From NCBI GenBank assembly GCA_002697475.1, contig NZVW01000151.1:5092-12940 (forward strand): a stretch of DNA of 7,849 nucleotides, given 5' to 3'. A program made the position numbers and the translations under genes. Shown here piece by piece: positions 7,393 through 7,849 of this stretch. The DNA is from Aquimarina sp. GTDB lineage: Bacteria > Bacteroidota > Bacteroidia > Flavobacteriales > Flavobacteriaceae. Numbering within the stretch: the stretch's first letter is position 1; the number at the start of each line of letters is the position of its first letter. Under the pieces are notes generated by a model. The model was not told the DNA's origin, did no database searches, and saw nothing but the letters and a program-made list of their open reading frames with translations.

Positions 7393-7585
7393 GTAAAATG
7401 ATTTTGATTCTATTACGAACCTAATCCGAACATCATACTCGGCATAATATTTTTGACTAATGATTCTGTGGCCTGATAAATAATATGGAAATAGCACTAT
7501 ATTCAGTTCAAGGCAAAAAATGTCTATTTCATACTAATTTTTGTAGCGTCTATGTATAGAGTTATAGTCTAAGAGATAGGTTTAT

Positions 7586-7593
7586 TACTTTTG
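7586..7593 (+). promoter_or_regulatory. Bacteroidota -7 promoter box for the partial membrane-protein gene
   Basis: TACTTTTG is an exact match to the -7 consensus TAnnTTTG. It lies 39 bases before the ATG at 7633, giving an expected leader of about 35 bases. No good -33 TTG is present at 17-23 bases upstream, so confidence is moderate. Confidence 0.4.
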
Positions 7594-7631
7594 GAGAATT
7601 AGTAAGTCTGAACTAATAAAGTAAAAAGGTA

Positions 7632-7643
7632 TATGATATCATA
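7632..7643. repeat. 12-bp perfect palindrome over the start codon of the partial membrane-protein gene
   Basis: TATGATATCATA reads the same on both strands and contains the ATG at 7633. Such a site could bind a dimeric regulator, but in AT-rich DNA a palindrome of this size can also arise by chance. No second copy was noticed in the window. Confidence 0.3.
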
Positions 7644-7849
7644 CATTAAAAAATATAGTGCTATACTCTTTGGCTTTCCTGTACTCTATCTCATGATAAA
7701 AGCACTTATTTTTGTTGATTTCATAAGAATAGACTCAGATGAATTAGTTTTCAACACATTAAGTTTTGTTTTTTGGGGTTTGATCATTTCGCTGATTGCG
7801 CAAGCCCTTATATATCATATAAAGCAAGTAGCTTTTTATTGGATGCTTT
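7633..7849 (+). CDS. Unrecognised integral membrane protein, N-terminal part only
   Basis: An open frame runs from the ATG at 7633 to the right edge, 72 complete codons without a stop. It begins MISYIKKYSAILFGFPVLYL and has two hydrophobic stretches, about residues 9-29 and 42-61, separated by a short acidic loop (RIDSDE), so it looks like a polytopic inner-membrane protein. AAAAAGG at 7623-7629 may serve as a ribosome binding site, three bases before the ATG, which is rather close. A -7 promoter box lies upstream at 7586-7593. The gene is divergent from the ABC operon. I do not recognise the family from this fragment, and no function is proposed. The open frame, the membrane segments and the promoter together make it a probable real gene. 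Confidence 0.6.
   Translation, partial: MISYIKKYSAILFGFPVLYLMIKALIFVDFIRIDSDELVFNTLSFVFWGLIISLIAQALIYHIKQVAFYWML

Noticed and set aside
7393..7497. N-terminal extension of the ATPase by 35 codons
   Set aside because: The added residues do not resemble any ABC ATPase start, while the ATG at 7392 begins exactly where family members usually do.
1..7849. Mobile elements, CRISPR arrays, tRNA or rRNA genes
   Set aside because: No transposase-like frame, long terminal repeats, regularly spaced repeats or recognisable structural RNA were seen by eye. A dedicated search was not possible.

Overview
The window is AT-rich DNA from a member of the Bacteroidota, most likely a Flavobacteriaceae-type marine or environmental bacterium. 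Three things point there: an atpD-atpC pair standing apart from the other ATP synthase genes, TAnnTTTG-type -7 promoter boxes, and start codons with little or no Shine-Dalgarno sequence. The lineage is inferred from these signs and from recalled family resemblance, not from a search.

Layout. Positions 1-825 (minus strand) hold a sterol desaturase/fatty acid hydroxylase family membrane enzyme. Its C-terminus is knocked out of frame by an apparent one-base deletion in a T run near 176-179, and the true tail continues in another frame off the left edge. A roughly 240-bp divergent spacer (826-1064) carries a -7 box for each direction. Positions 1065-2878 (plus strand) encode the F1 ATP synthase beta and epsilon subunits (atpD, atpC). 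A strong hairpin at 2902-2932 can end transcription from both sides, because the next operon converges on it.

Positions 2937-7392 (minus strand) are a two-gene ABC transporter operon, transcribed ATPase first. A 289-residue ATP-binding protein is followed 13 bp later by a 1190-residue protein. That protein fuses two ABC-2 permease halves (about 12 membrane helices), one further helix, and a roughly 595-residue extracytoplasmic region with an M1-type zinc metallopeptidase site. A second divergent spacer (7393-7632) leads to the start of an unrecognised membrane protein (7633 to the right edge, plus strand).

The ATP synthase genes and the hydroxylase are ordinary for such genomes. The part most worth study is the ABC transporter/metallopeptidase fusion: one polypeptide plus one ATPase could form a complete transporter with a zinc peptidase attached outside the membrane. 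The classical exopeptidase motif of M1 enzymes is altered and the substrate is unknown. I saw no mobile element, CRISPR array, tRNA or rRNA gene.
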